In this document: one piece after another, positions 25,975 to 34,283 of the stretch
Layout: the number at the start of each line of letters is the position of its first letter
How positions within the stretch are numbered: the first letter of the stretch is position 1
Source: Algoriphagus iocasae
GTDB taxonomy: Bacteria; Bacteroidota; Bacteroidia; Cytophagales; Cyclobacteriaceae
Length of the DNA: 64,000 nt
Reading direction: 5' to 3'
NCBI RefSeq assembly: GCF_014206875.1
Contig: NZ_JACIJO010000005.1
Span: 62,001 to 126,000 of the forward strand
The notes under the pieces: model-generated
Told to the model about the DNA's origin: nothing
Seen by the model: the letters and a program-made list of their open reading frames with translations, nothing else
Databases searched by the model: none
Made by a program: the position numbers and the translations under genes

Positions 25975-26005
25975 TTGGATATCAGCTGGATTTCCCTTAC
26001 TTTTG
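25975..26005 (+). promoter_or_regulatory. Promoter of the rpsF-rpsR-rplI operon
   Basis: TTG at 25975-25977, 20-base spacer, TACTTTTG at 25998-26005, 37 bases before the rpsF start; matches the Bacteroidota consensus. Confidence 0.82.
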
Positions 26006-26042
26006 CGGTCTGTTTATTCAAATTCCTTAAACACATTTAAAA

Positions 26043-26414
26043 ATGTTCCAAAGAAATTACGAGACGGTATTCATTTTAACTCCCGTTTTGTCTGATGTTC
26101 AGATGAAGGATACCGTAGACAAGTTTGTGAACTTGCTAAAAGAAGAGGGGGCAGATGTTATTAATGTGGAAAACTGGGGTCTTAAGAAGATGGCTTATAC
26201 TATCGACAAGAAGACTACAGGTTTTTATGTTTTGGTTGAGTTCAAGGCCGATCCAACTATCATCCGCAAATTCGAATTAGAATTTAGAAGAGATGAAAAA
26301 GTGATGAGATTCTTGACTACTGTTTTGGAAAAGCATGGTATTGCTTATGCCGAAAGAAGAAGAAAAGGAGAGTTTAACAAAAAATCTGAAGCTAAGGAGG
26401 AGCAAGCCAAATGA
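26043..26414 (+). CDS. rpsF: 30S ribosomal protein S6
   Basis: S6 binds S18 on the platform of the small subunit. The 123-residue protein has the N-terminal [14 protein letters not shown], the [21 protein letters not shown]-type core ([19 protein letters not shown]) and [17 protein letters not shown], followed by a charged tail. The stop overlaps rpsR by 4 bases, and a consensus promoter lies upstream. Confidence 0.97.
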   Translation: MFQRNYETVFILTPVLSDVQMKDTVDKFVNLLKEEGADVINVENWGLKKMAYTIDKKTTGFYVLVEFKADPTIIRKFELEFRRDEKVMRFLTTVLEKHGIAYAERRRKGEFNKKSEAKEEQAK

Positions 26415-26662
26415 CACTAGTAAACGAGCCGATCAATAGAGGCGAAATCAGAAAAAAATACTGCCGTTTTAAGAAGCATGGTATCAAGTATATCGATTAC
26501 AAAGATCCTAACTTCTTGTTGAAATTTGTGAACGAGCAAGGTAAAATTCTTCCTAGAAGACTTACTGGTAACTCTGCAAAGTATCAGAAGAAAGTGGCTA
26601 ATGCCATCAAAAAAGCAAGACATTTGGCTTTGTTGCCATTCGTAACCGATGGGTTGAAATAA
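26411..26662 (+). CDS. rpsR: 30S ribosomal protein S18
   Basis: S18 pairs with S6 in the small subunit. The 83-residue protein has the [19 protein letters not shown] start, [20 protein letters not shown] and the RNA-binding [20 protein letters not shown] block. Translation is coupled to rpsF through the ATGA overlap. rplI follows after 39 bases. Confidence 0.98.
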   Translation: MTLVNEPINRGEIRKKYCRFKKHGIKYIDYKDPNFLLKFVNEQGKILPRRLTGNSAKYQKKVANAIKKARHLALLPFVTDGLK

Positions 26663-26701
26663 TTCGGTCTTGTATCGTCCAATCACAAAAGATCATTACA
26701 A

Positions 26702-27145
26702 ATGGAAATCATTCTAAAAACAGACATCAAAGGTCTTGGCTATAAAAATGACTTGGTTGAAGTAAAGCCTGGTTACGGAAGAAACTACCTTATCCCTCAG
26801 GGATATGCAGTTTTAGCTACTGGCTCAAACAAGAAAATCCTTGCCGAGAATATCAAGCAAGCTGCTCACAAAGCAGAGAAAATTAAAACTGAAGCTGAAA
26901 ATATCGCTGAGAAACTTCAAGCATTGACTCTTGAAATCAAAGCTAAAATCGGTGAATCAGGTAAAATCTTCGGAAAAGTTACTACTCTTCAGATTGCAGA
27001 CGCTCTGGCAGCTAATGGAATCGATATCGACAGAAAAAAGATCTCTATCAATGTACCAGTTGACGGTGCAGGAGAATTCGCTGCCGAAGTAGATCTTCAC
27101 AGAGAAGTGAAAACTGAAGTGAAATTTGTGGTAGTAGGCGAATAA
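26702..27145 (+). CDS. rplI: 50S ribosomal protein L9
   Basis: L9 binds 23S rRNA and helps keep reading frame. The 147-residue protein has the N-terminal domain with DIKGLGYKNDLVEVKPGYGR and NYLIPQGYAVLAT, a central connecting helix, and the C-terminal domain with IGESGKIFGKVTTLQIADAL. Last gene of the operon; a strong terminator follows. Confidence 0.98.
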   Translation: MEIILKTDIKGLGYKNDLVEVKPGYGRNYLIPQGYAVLATGSNKKILAENIKQAAHKAEKIKTEAENIAEKLQALTLEIKAKIGESGKIFGKVTTLQIADALAANGIDIDRKKISINVPVDGAGEFAAEVDLHREVKTEVKFVVVGE

Positions 27146-27165
27146 GCCCAACCCATTACTATAAG

Positions 27166-27202
27166 AGAAAAGCTCACCATATTGGTGAGCTTTTCTTTTT
27201 TC
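27166..27202 (+). terminator. Terminator after rplI
   Basis: A 12-bp stem (27167-27178 with 27184-27195), loop ATATT, followed by T-rich sequence; may also serve the convergent small gene ending at 27205. Confidence 0.93.
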
Positions 27203-27204
27203 TT

Positions 27205-27450
27205 TTAATTAAGAGATTTCTCTAGGTCCTCGATCAATTTCTTAGATACTGCTCTGCTGTTTGTTTCTCTGATTTCTTTAAAAAGTGAAATAGCTTTCTG
27301 AGACTTCTCAATAACCCCAACAGGATTGTTGTCATTTTTGAAGCTTACCCAGCACCAAGACAGCTCAGCGGCCAATGAATCTCCAACTTTTAACTTTTCT
27401 AACTTCTCAATCACTGAAGGAAGTGTTTTTTCTAATTTTTCAACTTGCAT
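27205..27450 (-). CDS. Small helical protein of unknown function
   Basis: The 81-residue product is nearly all helix-forming (MQVEKLEKTLPSVIEKLEKL, then GVIEKSQKAISLFKEIRE and KKLIEDLEKSLN) with a central SLAAELSWCWVSFKND. It has no signal or membrane segment. It lies convergent to rplI. Not recognised. Confidence 0.62.
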   Translation of the reverse strand: MQVEKLEKTLPSVIEKLEKLKVGDSLAAELSWCWVSFKNDNNPVGVIEKSQKAISLFKEIRETNSRAVSKKLIEDLEKSLN

Positions 27451-27699
27451 GGTAGTAAATTTTTATTCGATAGATTTTTATATTTTCATCAAAACTCAAT
27501 AATAATTTTATATAAAACAATATATGTAATTGAAAATTAACACAATGGCAATTTTCAATCGATTTCATTAGCTCAATTGAAAAACTTAAATAACACTTTC
27601 TAAATCCTGCTTTGAAACTGATCAATTGATACAAACGCAAATTTTATCTCCTGAAAGCAAGCCAATTACCCATTTCGACAAAAAAACTTTTTTTAGCAG

Positions 27700-27731
27700 T
27701 TTGGAAAAAAAGAAAGGAGATTCTACCTTTG
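27700..27731 (+). promoter_or_regulatory. Promoter of tRNA-Gln
   Basis: TTTG at 27700-27703, 20-base spacer and TACCTTTG at 27724-27731. The mature tRNA begins 41 bases downstream. Confidence 0.8.
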
Positions 27732-27772
27732 TGACACTTTAAGAGATACCCAAAAGGAAAATCTTATTTTAC

Positions 27773-27845
27773 TGGTCTATGGTGTAACTGGCAACACGTC
27801 TGATTTTGGTTCAGAAGAGTCTAGGTTCGAGCCCTAGTAGACCAA
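27773..27845 (+). tRNA. tRNA-Gln (anticodon TTG)
   Basis: A full cloverleaf of 73 nt: acceptor TGGTCTA (27773-27779) with TAGACCA (27838-27844), anticodon stem TCTGA/TCAGA around loop TTTTGGT with anticodon TTG, and T arm CTAGG TTCGAGC CCTAG. The discriminator base is A at 27845. The CCA end is not encoded, so the cca product must add it. A hairpin terminator follows. Confidence 0.95.
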
Positions 27846-27848
27846 CAA

Positions 27849-27878
27849 AACCTCTCGAAATTCGAGAGGTTTTTTTTA
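27849..27878. terminator. Terminator after tRNA-Gln
   Basis: CCTCTCGAA (27851-27859) and TTCGAGAGG (27861-27869) form a near-perfect inverted repeat followed by eight T. Confidence 0.9.
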
Positions 27879-28592
27879 TTTTATGTATCTGATCCTATAG
27901 GCATTCATCGCGTATTCTCCCAAGTGCTCAGTAAGTCGGTAATTTGCTATTGCCCCTACCCCTGCTCCAATGATCGGTATTAACTGGGCTAATTTTGCCA
28001 GATCGATATAATCTCTATAATCCAGCTGAAAAGTCTTCCAGTCAAACTCTTTTAAATCAGAAGGTAAAGTCAGTTTATAACTATCCCATTCCTCAATCAA
28101 ACCAATTAAATCATTTCTTCTTTGTTGAGATGAAAAACTCAATTGGAAAACATATAGGATAAACAGTCTCTCCTGATAGTCTTTTGTATCATGACCGTAA
28201 AGGGATGCTATATCAAAAAGCATTTTCATCTTAATCGTCAGAAATGCCGGAAAGTCCGCAAACCCCATTAATATCCCACCTGCTCCTGTGATTGCGCCTT
28301 CTGCAGTTGCTGTATTCCGATACCACTTGATTCGCTTCCTGACCTTTTCTTCTCTTTGCTGAAGAGTCAAGTTTTTATCAGGCTTAGGTCTTATCAATGT
28401 TGATCCTGAGATCACCACTTTTACCATGTTTTCAATTGCAGCAGAAATAGCTTTGTGGACTTTTTCTGGAATCCAACTATTAATTTTGCCTTGTATTCCA
28501 TGCGTAATTCTCCCAATCAATCCTGACTTCTTTTTCATTTTAAAAAGCCAAAGACCAATTTCCGCCCTCACATATTCTAAATAAACATCCAT
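27876..28592 (-). CDS. EcsC-family protein
   Basis: The 238-residue product matches the EcsC family, with GAITGAGGILMGFADFPAFL and AQLIPIIGAGVGAIANYRLT as its two characteristic Gly/Ala-rich, membrane-associated segments. EcsC was named after the Bacillus ecs locus near an ABC transporter, but its role is unknown. No transporter is adjacent here. Confidence 0.85.
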   Translation of the reverse strand: MDVYLEYVRAEIGLWLFKMKKKSGLIGRITHGIQGKINSWIPEKVHKAISAAIENMVKVVISGSTLIRPKPDKNLTLQQREEKVRKRIKWYRNTATAEGAITGAGGILMGFADFPAFLTIKMKMLFDIASLYGHDTKDYQERLFILYVFQLSFSSQQRRNDLIGLIEEWDSYKLTLPSDLKEFDWKTFQLDYRDYIDLAKLAQLIPIIGAGVGAIANYRLTEHLGEYAMNAYRIRYIK

Positions 28593-28696
28593 AAAACTTC
28601 TAATCTTCTTTAGGTTTATTACTCAACCCATTAAATCAGTACAACGCAATTGATATCCCAATGTTAACCTAGGTATGGACACCTCCAATTAAGTCA

Positions 28697-28728
28697 TAAA
28701 AAAAAGCTGTCCCTTTCGAGACAGCTTT
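28697..28728 (-). terminator. Terminator after the M14 peptidase gene
   Basis: On the minus strand AAAGCTGTC pairs with GACAGCTTT (28720-28728 with 28703-28711), followed by an uninterrupted U run. Confidence 0.88.
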
Positions 28729-28746
28729 GAATCCATTTAACTAATT

Positions 28747-31470
28747 CTATTTATACAATCCGTTAAACAACATTTTAAATGTACCATGAGACTGCGCTCT
28801 AAAGGTAATTTCAGGACCAAAGGCAAATAGCTTCCCGTCGCCAATCTTCGCTTCAAATGCAGTGACACCATTCTTTAAATAAGATTGGCCCCACGCCCAA
28901 CCACTTTTCAGAGGCTCTTCTTCACCAAACCAGGCTATAGGCTTAACTCCTACATTTCCAGCATTTGGAGAAAGCTTGAAAACTGGACTTCTATTAAACA
29001 TGATATATGCTTTTTCACCCATACCATAATTTGCCGGCACAGAATTGTCAACATGCATTTCCAACACTGAACCTGGAACATAATATTTCTCTCCACTGAG
29101 TGGTCTTGGTTCTCCATTCGGACCCATTTCTACAAGAGAATTTTCTACCGGAAGATCTAAATGGTAAGCTAAATCTGTAGCATCTCCCACTGTGATTACA
29201 TTCCCTCCATTCTTAATAAACTCTTCCAATTGAGGTATAGACTTATCGACAGAGATCCCTCCTAGCATTTTACGGTATTCTTCAGGAATATCTTCTTCTT
29301 TTGGTTGTCTTCTGTTATATCCACGAGAGTTTTCACTTGGAATGCCAGGACCAATAAACACCAACACATCATATTTATCATTAAGATTTCCTCCATCTAT
29401 TTCCTTTGGAAATACTAGCTGATAAGGAAAATGGAATTGCTCCATCATCCATCTTACCCAACCTGAAGGCATCGAACCACCATAATAATCAAACAATCCT
29501 ATTCTTGCTGGCTTGATCTCTTTAGCACCTGAAGGAATACCTTTCGCCGCAACTGGATATACACCATATTCTTGAGCAGCTTTTTCAAGAACCTTTTTAC
29601 CTGCTCCACCTACATAGAAAGATCCGGCAGGCAGGCCATTTACAGCAGTATTTGTTCTATAAACTTTTACTTTAGCTTGCAACAGATCATTGACAGCCAT
29701 AAAACTGTTGTTACCTCTCGCATCTAGTAAGTATCCTGATCCACTTACCAAAGGTTTTGCCTCTGGCTGTAAAATCTCTCCATAAGGCATTCTTTCAAAA
29801 GGCCCATCAAAATCATCCATAACCCGATCGATTTCAGATCCCATTTGGAAAGCCAAAGTCCATCCTGCTGCATCATATGGTCTAATCGGAGGACCTCCTG
29901 GATACAAAAAGTCGTTAGGGTGATCTTGTGGCTCAAACATATCAATCACGTGTGGTCTGAAAGCCTGATCTGTTTTGACAACATAAGATCCAGCTGGGTA
30001 TGATTTACCATTCACTGTGAAATCCGCAGTCGCTTTATGAACAAGAATTCCTGATTTAATAAGGGCATTCAAAAATTTAATCGCAGTCTGGAAATCAGGT
30101 TGATCCGCGGAAAGAATATATCCTCTTGGATCTCTTCTCGCAGGATCTTTATAGACAGAATCATAAAACTGAGTTGGAATACCTGATCTAAAACCAAAAT
30201 ATACCGCGTCTTCATCATCCTCAGACTTCTTCTTTTGAGACGCTTCAAATTCCTCTTGAACAGCTTGAGCATACTTAGGATACATGGTCCAGTTATCCTT
30301 GCTTCCTTTCTCTATCGCATTTCTCCCCATCAAATAGATATTGTAAAGCAACTCATCTCCATGTCTCACAGCATGGTTTAAAATCCCGTAATTCAATGAA
30401 ACTGAATAATCTATAGATCTTCTAAAGTGCCAATCCTGAGGAGTCACAGGATAAGGCGTCCCATTGTTTGGAATCAACCTATCAGGAACCAAAGGGACTG
30501 TCGATGGAGTTGGATTTCCAATGATCTCTGTTAGGATACCGATAATGTTATGATAGTAAGGAGTAGTCCTTAAACCCCCATTCCACCAAGTCGAGAAAAC
30601 TGAGCCATCCAATCGGGTATACCCCGGCTTATCTTCCTGATGAAGCTTATTGATCATAGCAGCGCCTACCGCATCCAGACTTGTAATGATCAAAGGATCA
30701 AAAACATGATTGAAAGGATCTCTGTATGGGGGACCAGCCACAACAGTTCCTGCTGGACCTGATTGGTGATGGTTGTAAATGATCTGAGGGATCCATTCCA
30801 CATATTGCTGAAGAGACATGTTTGCCGCTTCACTCATGTTATTCATGTAAAAGTCACGGTTATTATCATGACCAACATACTTCTGATAAAGAATAGGAAT
30901 ATTCTGATCTCTCTCTTCAGGATTGTCCTTTCTCATATACCAATCAGACATGATTTCCATACCATCTGGATTTGCATGTACCAAAAGGATGATTACATTA
31001 TCCAAAATCTTCATGGTTTCCTCATCCGTCCTGGAAGCCAATTGGTAAAGTGTTTCGATAAGCTGATGTGGTCCGACAACCTCATTGGCATGTAAGCCAC
31101 CATCAATCCAAACCACTGGTTTTCCTTCTATAACTAGCTTTTCAGCTTCTTCTTTTGAAATCTCTGCACGGGCAAGAGTTTGGGAGATTTCTTTGTAGCG
31201 ATCCAATTTTTCAAAATTGGCTGGTGCGGTCACAATCATCATTGGATGAGTTCTTCCGTATTCAGTCTTTCCAATTTCTACTAGTTTTACCCTATCACTG
31301 GCATCGGCTACTTTTTTGAAATAAGCTTCTGACTGGGAAAATGTCGCCAACTTATAATCGTCTCCGATATCAAAACCGAAATGGGATTTCGGTGTAGGAA
31401 TAGATTGAGCAAACAGTCCAAAAGAACAGATACTCAACATTAAAATAAAGAGCGTAAATCGTTTTTTCAT
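28747..31470 (-). CDS. Exported M14-family zinc carboxypeptidase with C-terminal amidotransferase-like domain
   Basis: The 907-residue precursor has a signal peptide (MKKRFTLFILMLSICSFGLF) and an M14 peptidase domain at about 35-370. Zinc ligands fit His127 and Glu130 in GGLHANEV and a later His, probably in LLVHANPDG or YNHHQSG. The C-terminal third includes IGLFDYYGGSMPSGWVRWMM and YDVLVFIGPGIP, which resembles a class I glutamine amidotransferase/DJ-1-like fold that is probably not catalytic. Members of this arrangement are common in Bacteroidota and probably digest peptides outside the cytoplasm. Substrate unknown. Confidence 0.88.
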   Translation of the reverse strand: MKKRFTLFILMLSICSFGLFAQSIPTPKSHFGFDIGDDYKLATFSQSEAYFKKVADASDRVKLVEIGKTEYGRTHPMMIVTAPANFEKLDRYKEISQTLARAEISKEEAEKLVIEGKPVVWIDGGLHANEVVGPHQLIETLYQLASRTDEETMKILDNVIILLVHANPDGMEIMSDWYMRKDNPEERDQNIPILYQKYVGHDNNRDFYMNNMSEAANMSLQQYVEWIPQIIYNHHQSGPAGTVVAGPPYRDPFNHVFDPLIITSLDAVGAAMINKLHQEDKPGYTRLDGSVFSTWWNGGLRTTPYYHNIIGILTEIIGNPTPSTVPLVPDRLIPNNGTPYPVTPQDWHFRRSIDYSVSLNYGILNHAVRHGDELLYNIYLMGRNAIEKGSKDNWTMYPKYAQAVQEEFEASQKKKSEDDEDAVYFGFRSGIPTQFYDSVYKDPARRDPRGYILSADQPDFQTAIKFLNALIKSGILVHKATADFTVNGKSYPAGSYVVKTDQAFRPHVIDMFEPQDHPNDFLYPGGPPIRPYDAAGWTLAFQMGSEIDRVMDDFDGPFERMPYGEILQPEAKPLVSGSGYLLDARGNNSFMAVNDLLQAKVKVYRTNTAVNGLPAGSFYVGGAGKKVLEKAAQEYGVYPVAAKGIPSGAKEIKPARIGLFDYYGGSMPSGWVRWMMEQFHFPYQLVFPKEIDGGNLNDKYDVLVFIGPGIPSENSRGYNRRQPKEEDIPEEYRKMLGGISVDKSIPQLEEFIKNGGNVITVGDATDLAYHLDLPVENSLVEMGPNGEPRPLSGEKYYVPGSVLEMHVDNSVPANYGMGEKAYIMFNRSPVFKLSPNAGNVGVKPIAWFGEEEPLKSGWAWGQSYLKNGVTAFEAKIGDGKLFAFGPEITFRAQSHGTFKMLFNGLYK

Positions 31471-31838
31471 GTGATAATATTTGGTTGATGGTTGATTAAC
31501 CTTTCCTAAAATAACATGAAAAAAGAGGTATCCATTTTAGCAGTCCTAGTTTCTACTTTTTTTTTACAGGATCGGAGAATTACATCAATGAAAAATGGCA
31601 TTCAAATAAAATCTCTTCATTCTGATTTATGAGTTCCATGCTTCATTAGTGAAATTAGAATTCAAAAAGTTCTTACTCTCAATTAATAAAGACTCAGTAA
31701 CGCTTCAATTATTTAACCCGAAAAAATACTAAAAACATAAATTTTGAATGAATTCCATTTGATTTAGCCTTCCCATCAAATTTTACTATTTTTGTTTCTC
31801 AATTGCTTTTCAATTCTTCTCCGAATAAACCACCAAAT
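31471..31838. other. 368-base intergenic interval
   Basis: Between divergent M14 peptidase and prs. A -7 box TATTTTTG at 31787-31794 probably belongs to prs, with a possible TTTG 25 bases upstream. A 38-codon frame at 31516-31632 resembles a signal-peptide start but leads nowhere. Nothing else is visible. Confidence 0.55.
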
Positions 31839-32765
31839 ATGTCCGAAGTCAAAATCTTCTCAGGCGGAAACAGCACTGTTTTAGCAGAAAAAATCGCAAA
31901 AAACTACGGTAAAAGATTAGGCGAACTCACCATGTCAAAATTCAGCGATGGTGAAATGTCCCCTAGTTTTGATGAATCCATTCGTGGATGTACGGTTTTT
32001 TTAATTCAGAGTACCAACCCACCTAGCGACAATATTCTTGAATTATGCCTCATGATTGATGCGGCAAAAAGAGCCAGTGCCTACAAAGTATGCGCGGTTA
32101 TCCCATATTTCGGATATGCAAGACAAGACAGAAAGGACAGACCAAGAGTTTCTATCGCTGCAAAAGCAATTGCAAACATGATCACCTCAGCTGGAGCTGA
32201 CAGAATCATGACTTGCGACCTTCATGCCGGACAAATTCAAGGTTTTTTTGACATCCCTTTGGATCACTTAAATGGATCAGCTATCTTTGTGCCCTATTTG
32301 AGCTCGCTCAATCTAGACAACATGATTTTCGCGGCACCAGACGTGGGAGGAGTAGCTAGAGCAAGGGCATATGCGAAGCATTTCGAAGTAGAAATGGTAG
32401 TCTGTGATAAGCACAGAAAAAGAGCCAATGAGATTGCATCTATGCAGGTCATTGGGGATGTAGAAGGAAAAGATGTAATTCTGGTTGACGATTTAGTAGA
32501 TACTGCAGGTACTTTATGTAAAGCAGCACAGATTATCACAGAAAAAGGAGCCACTTCGGTAAGAGCCATCGTCACACATGGTGTACTTTCCGGAAAAGCT
32601 TATGAAAACATTGAGAATTCTGTTTTAAAAGAATTAGTTGTCACTGACACTATTCCTTTGAAACAAAAATCTTCAAAAATCAAGGTATTGACAGTGGCAG
32701 ACCTATTTGCGAAAGCAATTCACGCAGTGACAGGACACACCTCTATCAGTTCTTTGTTTATTTAA
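31839..32765 (+). CDS. prs: Ribose-phosphate pyrophosphokinase (PRPP synthetase)
   Basis: Prs makes PRPP from ribose 5-phosphate and ATP for nucleotide, histidine and tryptophan synthesis. The 308-residue protein starts MSEVKIFSGGNS. It has the metal/ATP site DRKDRPRVSI and the PRPP-binding loop VILVDDLVDTAGTLCKAA. The frame is open upstream to 31803, but the ATG at 31839 gives the normal N-terminus. It is followed after 28 bases by rplY. Confidence 0.97.
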   Translation: MSEVKIFSGGNSTVLAEKIAKNYGKRLGELTMSKFSDGEMSPSFDESIRGCTVFLIQSTNPPSDNILELCLMIDAAKRASAYKVCAVIPYFGYARQDRKDRPRVSIAAKAIANMITSAGADRIMTCDLHAGQIQGFFDIPLDHLNGSAIFVPYLSSLNLDNMIFAAPDVGGVARARAYAKHFEVEMVVCDKHRKRANEIASMQVIGDVEGKDVILVDDLVDTAGTLCKAAQIITEKGATSVRAIVTHGVLSGKAYENIENSVLKELVVTDTIPLKQKSSKIKVLTVADLFAKAIHAVTGHTSISSLFI

Positions 32766-32793
32766 AGAACCAATTTTATTAAATATATATCTT

Positions 32794-33369
32794 ATGAAAA
32801 CACTTGAGATTATAGGGTTTAAAAGAGCAAATCTCGACAGTGCCTCTCTTAACGAAATCAGAGAAAGCGGCAATGTTCCCTGCGTAGTTTATGGACCAGG
32901 TATCCCAGAACAAATCCATTTCTCTTCTCCGATCATTTTGTTCAGAGACTTGATTTATACTCCTGAAGTTCATTTGGTAGAATTAAACATTGAAGGAACA
33001 ATCGTAAAGGCTGTTTTGAAAGATGCTCAATTCCACCCAGTAAGCGAAATGTTGCTGCATGCTGACTTCATGGCTTATACTGAAGACAAGCCAATCAAAT
33101 TTGAAATTCCTGTGAAAGTTACTGGTAGCTCTCCTGGTATTGCAAAAGGTGGTAAGCTTGAATTCAAAACTAGAAAGTTGAAAGTGAAAGGTCTTGCATC
33201 TTCTCTTCCTGACTTCATCGAAGCAAATATTTCTAACCTAGATCTAGGTAAGTCTTTCAAAGTTGCTGAATTGGAAGCTGAAGGTTTTGAAATCCTTACA
33301 AGCCCTAACGTTTCTTTGGTTACTATCGGTATTCCAAGAGCGCTTAGAGGTAAGAAAACTGAAGAATAA
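32794..33369 (+). CDS. rplY: 50S ribosomal protein L25 / general stress protein Ctc
   Basis: L25 binds 5S rRNA. The 191-residue long form has the N-terminal L25 domain (about 1-90; GFKRANLDSASLNEIRESGN, VPCVVYGPG, VKAVLKDAQFHPVSEMLLHADF) and a C-terminal beta-barrel TL5/Ctc extension. It follows prs in one transcript, and a terminator separates it from pth. Confidence 0.95.
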   Translation: MKTLEIIGFKRANLDSASLNEIRESGNVPCVVYGPGIPEQIHFSSPIILFRDLIYTPEVHLVELNIEGTIVKAVLKDAQFHPVSEMLLHADFMAYTEDKPIKFEIPVKVTGSSPGIAKGGKLEFKTRKLKVKGLASSLPDFIEANISNLDLGKSFKVAELEAEGFEILTSPNVSLVTIGIPRALRGKKTEE

Positions 33370-33389
33370 TCTTCAAATAATCAACCAAG

Positions 33390-33427
33390 AAATCCTGCCT
33401 ACGAAACTGGGCAGGATTTTTTATTTT
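33390..33427 (+). terminator. Terminator after rplY
   Basis: A 10-bp stem (33390-33399 with 33410-33419) followed by T-rich sequence. Confidence 0.9.
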
Positions 33428-33450
33428 TACCCATTGAAATCAATCCCTTT

Positions 33451-34011
33451 ATGAAATATCTCATCGTAGGCTTGGGAAATATCGGGCCCGAATACGAATT
33501 GACCCGCCACAATATTGGTTTTTTAACGGTAGACAGATTGGCGGATAAAGAGTCCGTCAGCTGGAAAAGTGACCGACTGGCTTTCAAAACGGAATTCAAA
33601 TTTAAAGGAAGAAACATCCATATGATCAAGCCAACTACTTACATGAATTTAAGTGGAAAAGCAATGAACTACTGGATGAAAGAGCTGCAAATCCCAAAAG
33701 AAAATGTCTTGGTTTTGGTAGATGACGTGGCTATTCCATTTGGAAAATTACGAATGAAGCCGAAAGGCAGCGCTGCAGGTCACAATGGATTAAAAAATAT
33801 CGAAGACCTGACTGGTGGGCAAAATTATCCGAGATTACGAATGGGCATAGGAGATGATTATCCAAAAGGCCGACAAGTAGATTATGTTTTAGGGAAGTTT
33901 ACCCAAGATGAATTTGCTGAGTTACCTTTAATTATGGACCGAGCCATAGAAATGATCCTTGCTTTTTGTACGATTGGTATCGAGCGAACGATGAACCATC
34001 ATAATAATTGA
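33451..34011 (+). CDS. pth: Peptidyl-tRNA hydrolase
   Basis: Pth releases peptides from tRNAs that fall off the ribosome. The 186-residue protein has the N-terminal LIVGLGNIGPEYELTRHNIG with the catalytic His in TRHN, KPTTYMNLSGKA, LVLVDDVAIPFGKLRMKPKG and SAAGHNGLKNIEDLTGGQ. The length is usual. The start lies 24 bases past the rplY terminator. Confidence 0.97.
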   Translation: MKYLIVGLGNIGPEYELTRHNIGFLTVDRLADKESVSWKSDRLAFKTEFKFKGRNIHMIKPTTYMNLSGKAMNYWMKELQIPKENVLVLVDDVAIPFGKLRMKPKGSAAGHNGLKNIEDLTGGQNYPRLRMGIGDDYPKGRQVDYVLGKFTQDEFAELPLIMDRAIEMILAFCTIGIERTMNHHNN

Positions 34012-34071
34012 ATCCATAGATTTGGAAAAACCCTGACAAGGGCTTTACTTTGCAGCACTTCAGGCAACTGA

Positions 34072-34171
34072 TTTATAAAGAAGAGGCGAGAGAATAGGCT
34101 CATTGACCCTCTGGCAACCATCCCGAATTACGGGAAAGGTGCCAAGTCCTACCCTTAGCGGGAACTATAAA
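34072..34171 (+). promoter_or_regulatory. SAM-I (S-box) riboswitch upstream of the metZ-type gene
   Basis: The 100-nt element has closing stem P1 TTTATA (34072-34077) with TATAAA (34166-34171), P2 AGAGG...CCTCT, and the conserved core TGGCAACC, CCCG...CGGG hairpin and AAGGTGCCAA of S-box RNAs. SAM binding would lower expression of the methionine gene that begins 113 bases downstream. A possible promoter (TTTG 34021-34024, TACTTTG 34046-34052) lies just upstream. How it switches is unclear: CTATAAA at 34165-34171 could pair with 34177-34185 in a weak hairpin followed by five T. Confidence 0.88.
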
Positions 34172-34283
34172 TTGGCTTTACATAGAAATAATCCCTTTTT
34201 AGTTCGATTTCACCGCTAGTGGTTTGACTTTCTCAAACCGAATGAGCCTTTATGTGTGAAAATTTTATTCTAGGTAATACGCT

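Noticed and set aside
27440-27640. 66-codon minus-strand frame before tRNA-Gln
   Set aside because: It overlaps the start of the 81-residue gene and has no coding signature or promoter.
31516-31632. 38-codon frame resembling a signal-peptide start (MKKEVSILAVLVSTFFLQ)
   Set aside because: It ends soon after the hydrophobic stretch, has no promoter or downstream domain, and is likely chance or a remnant.
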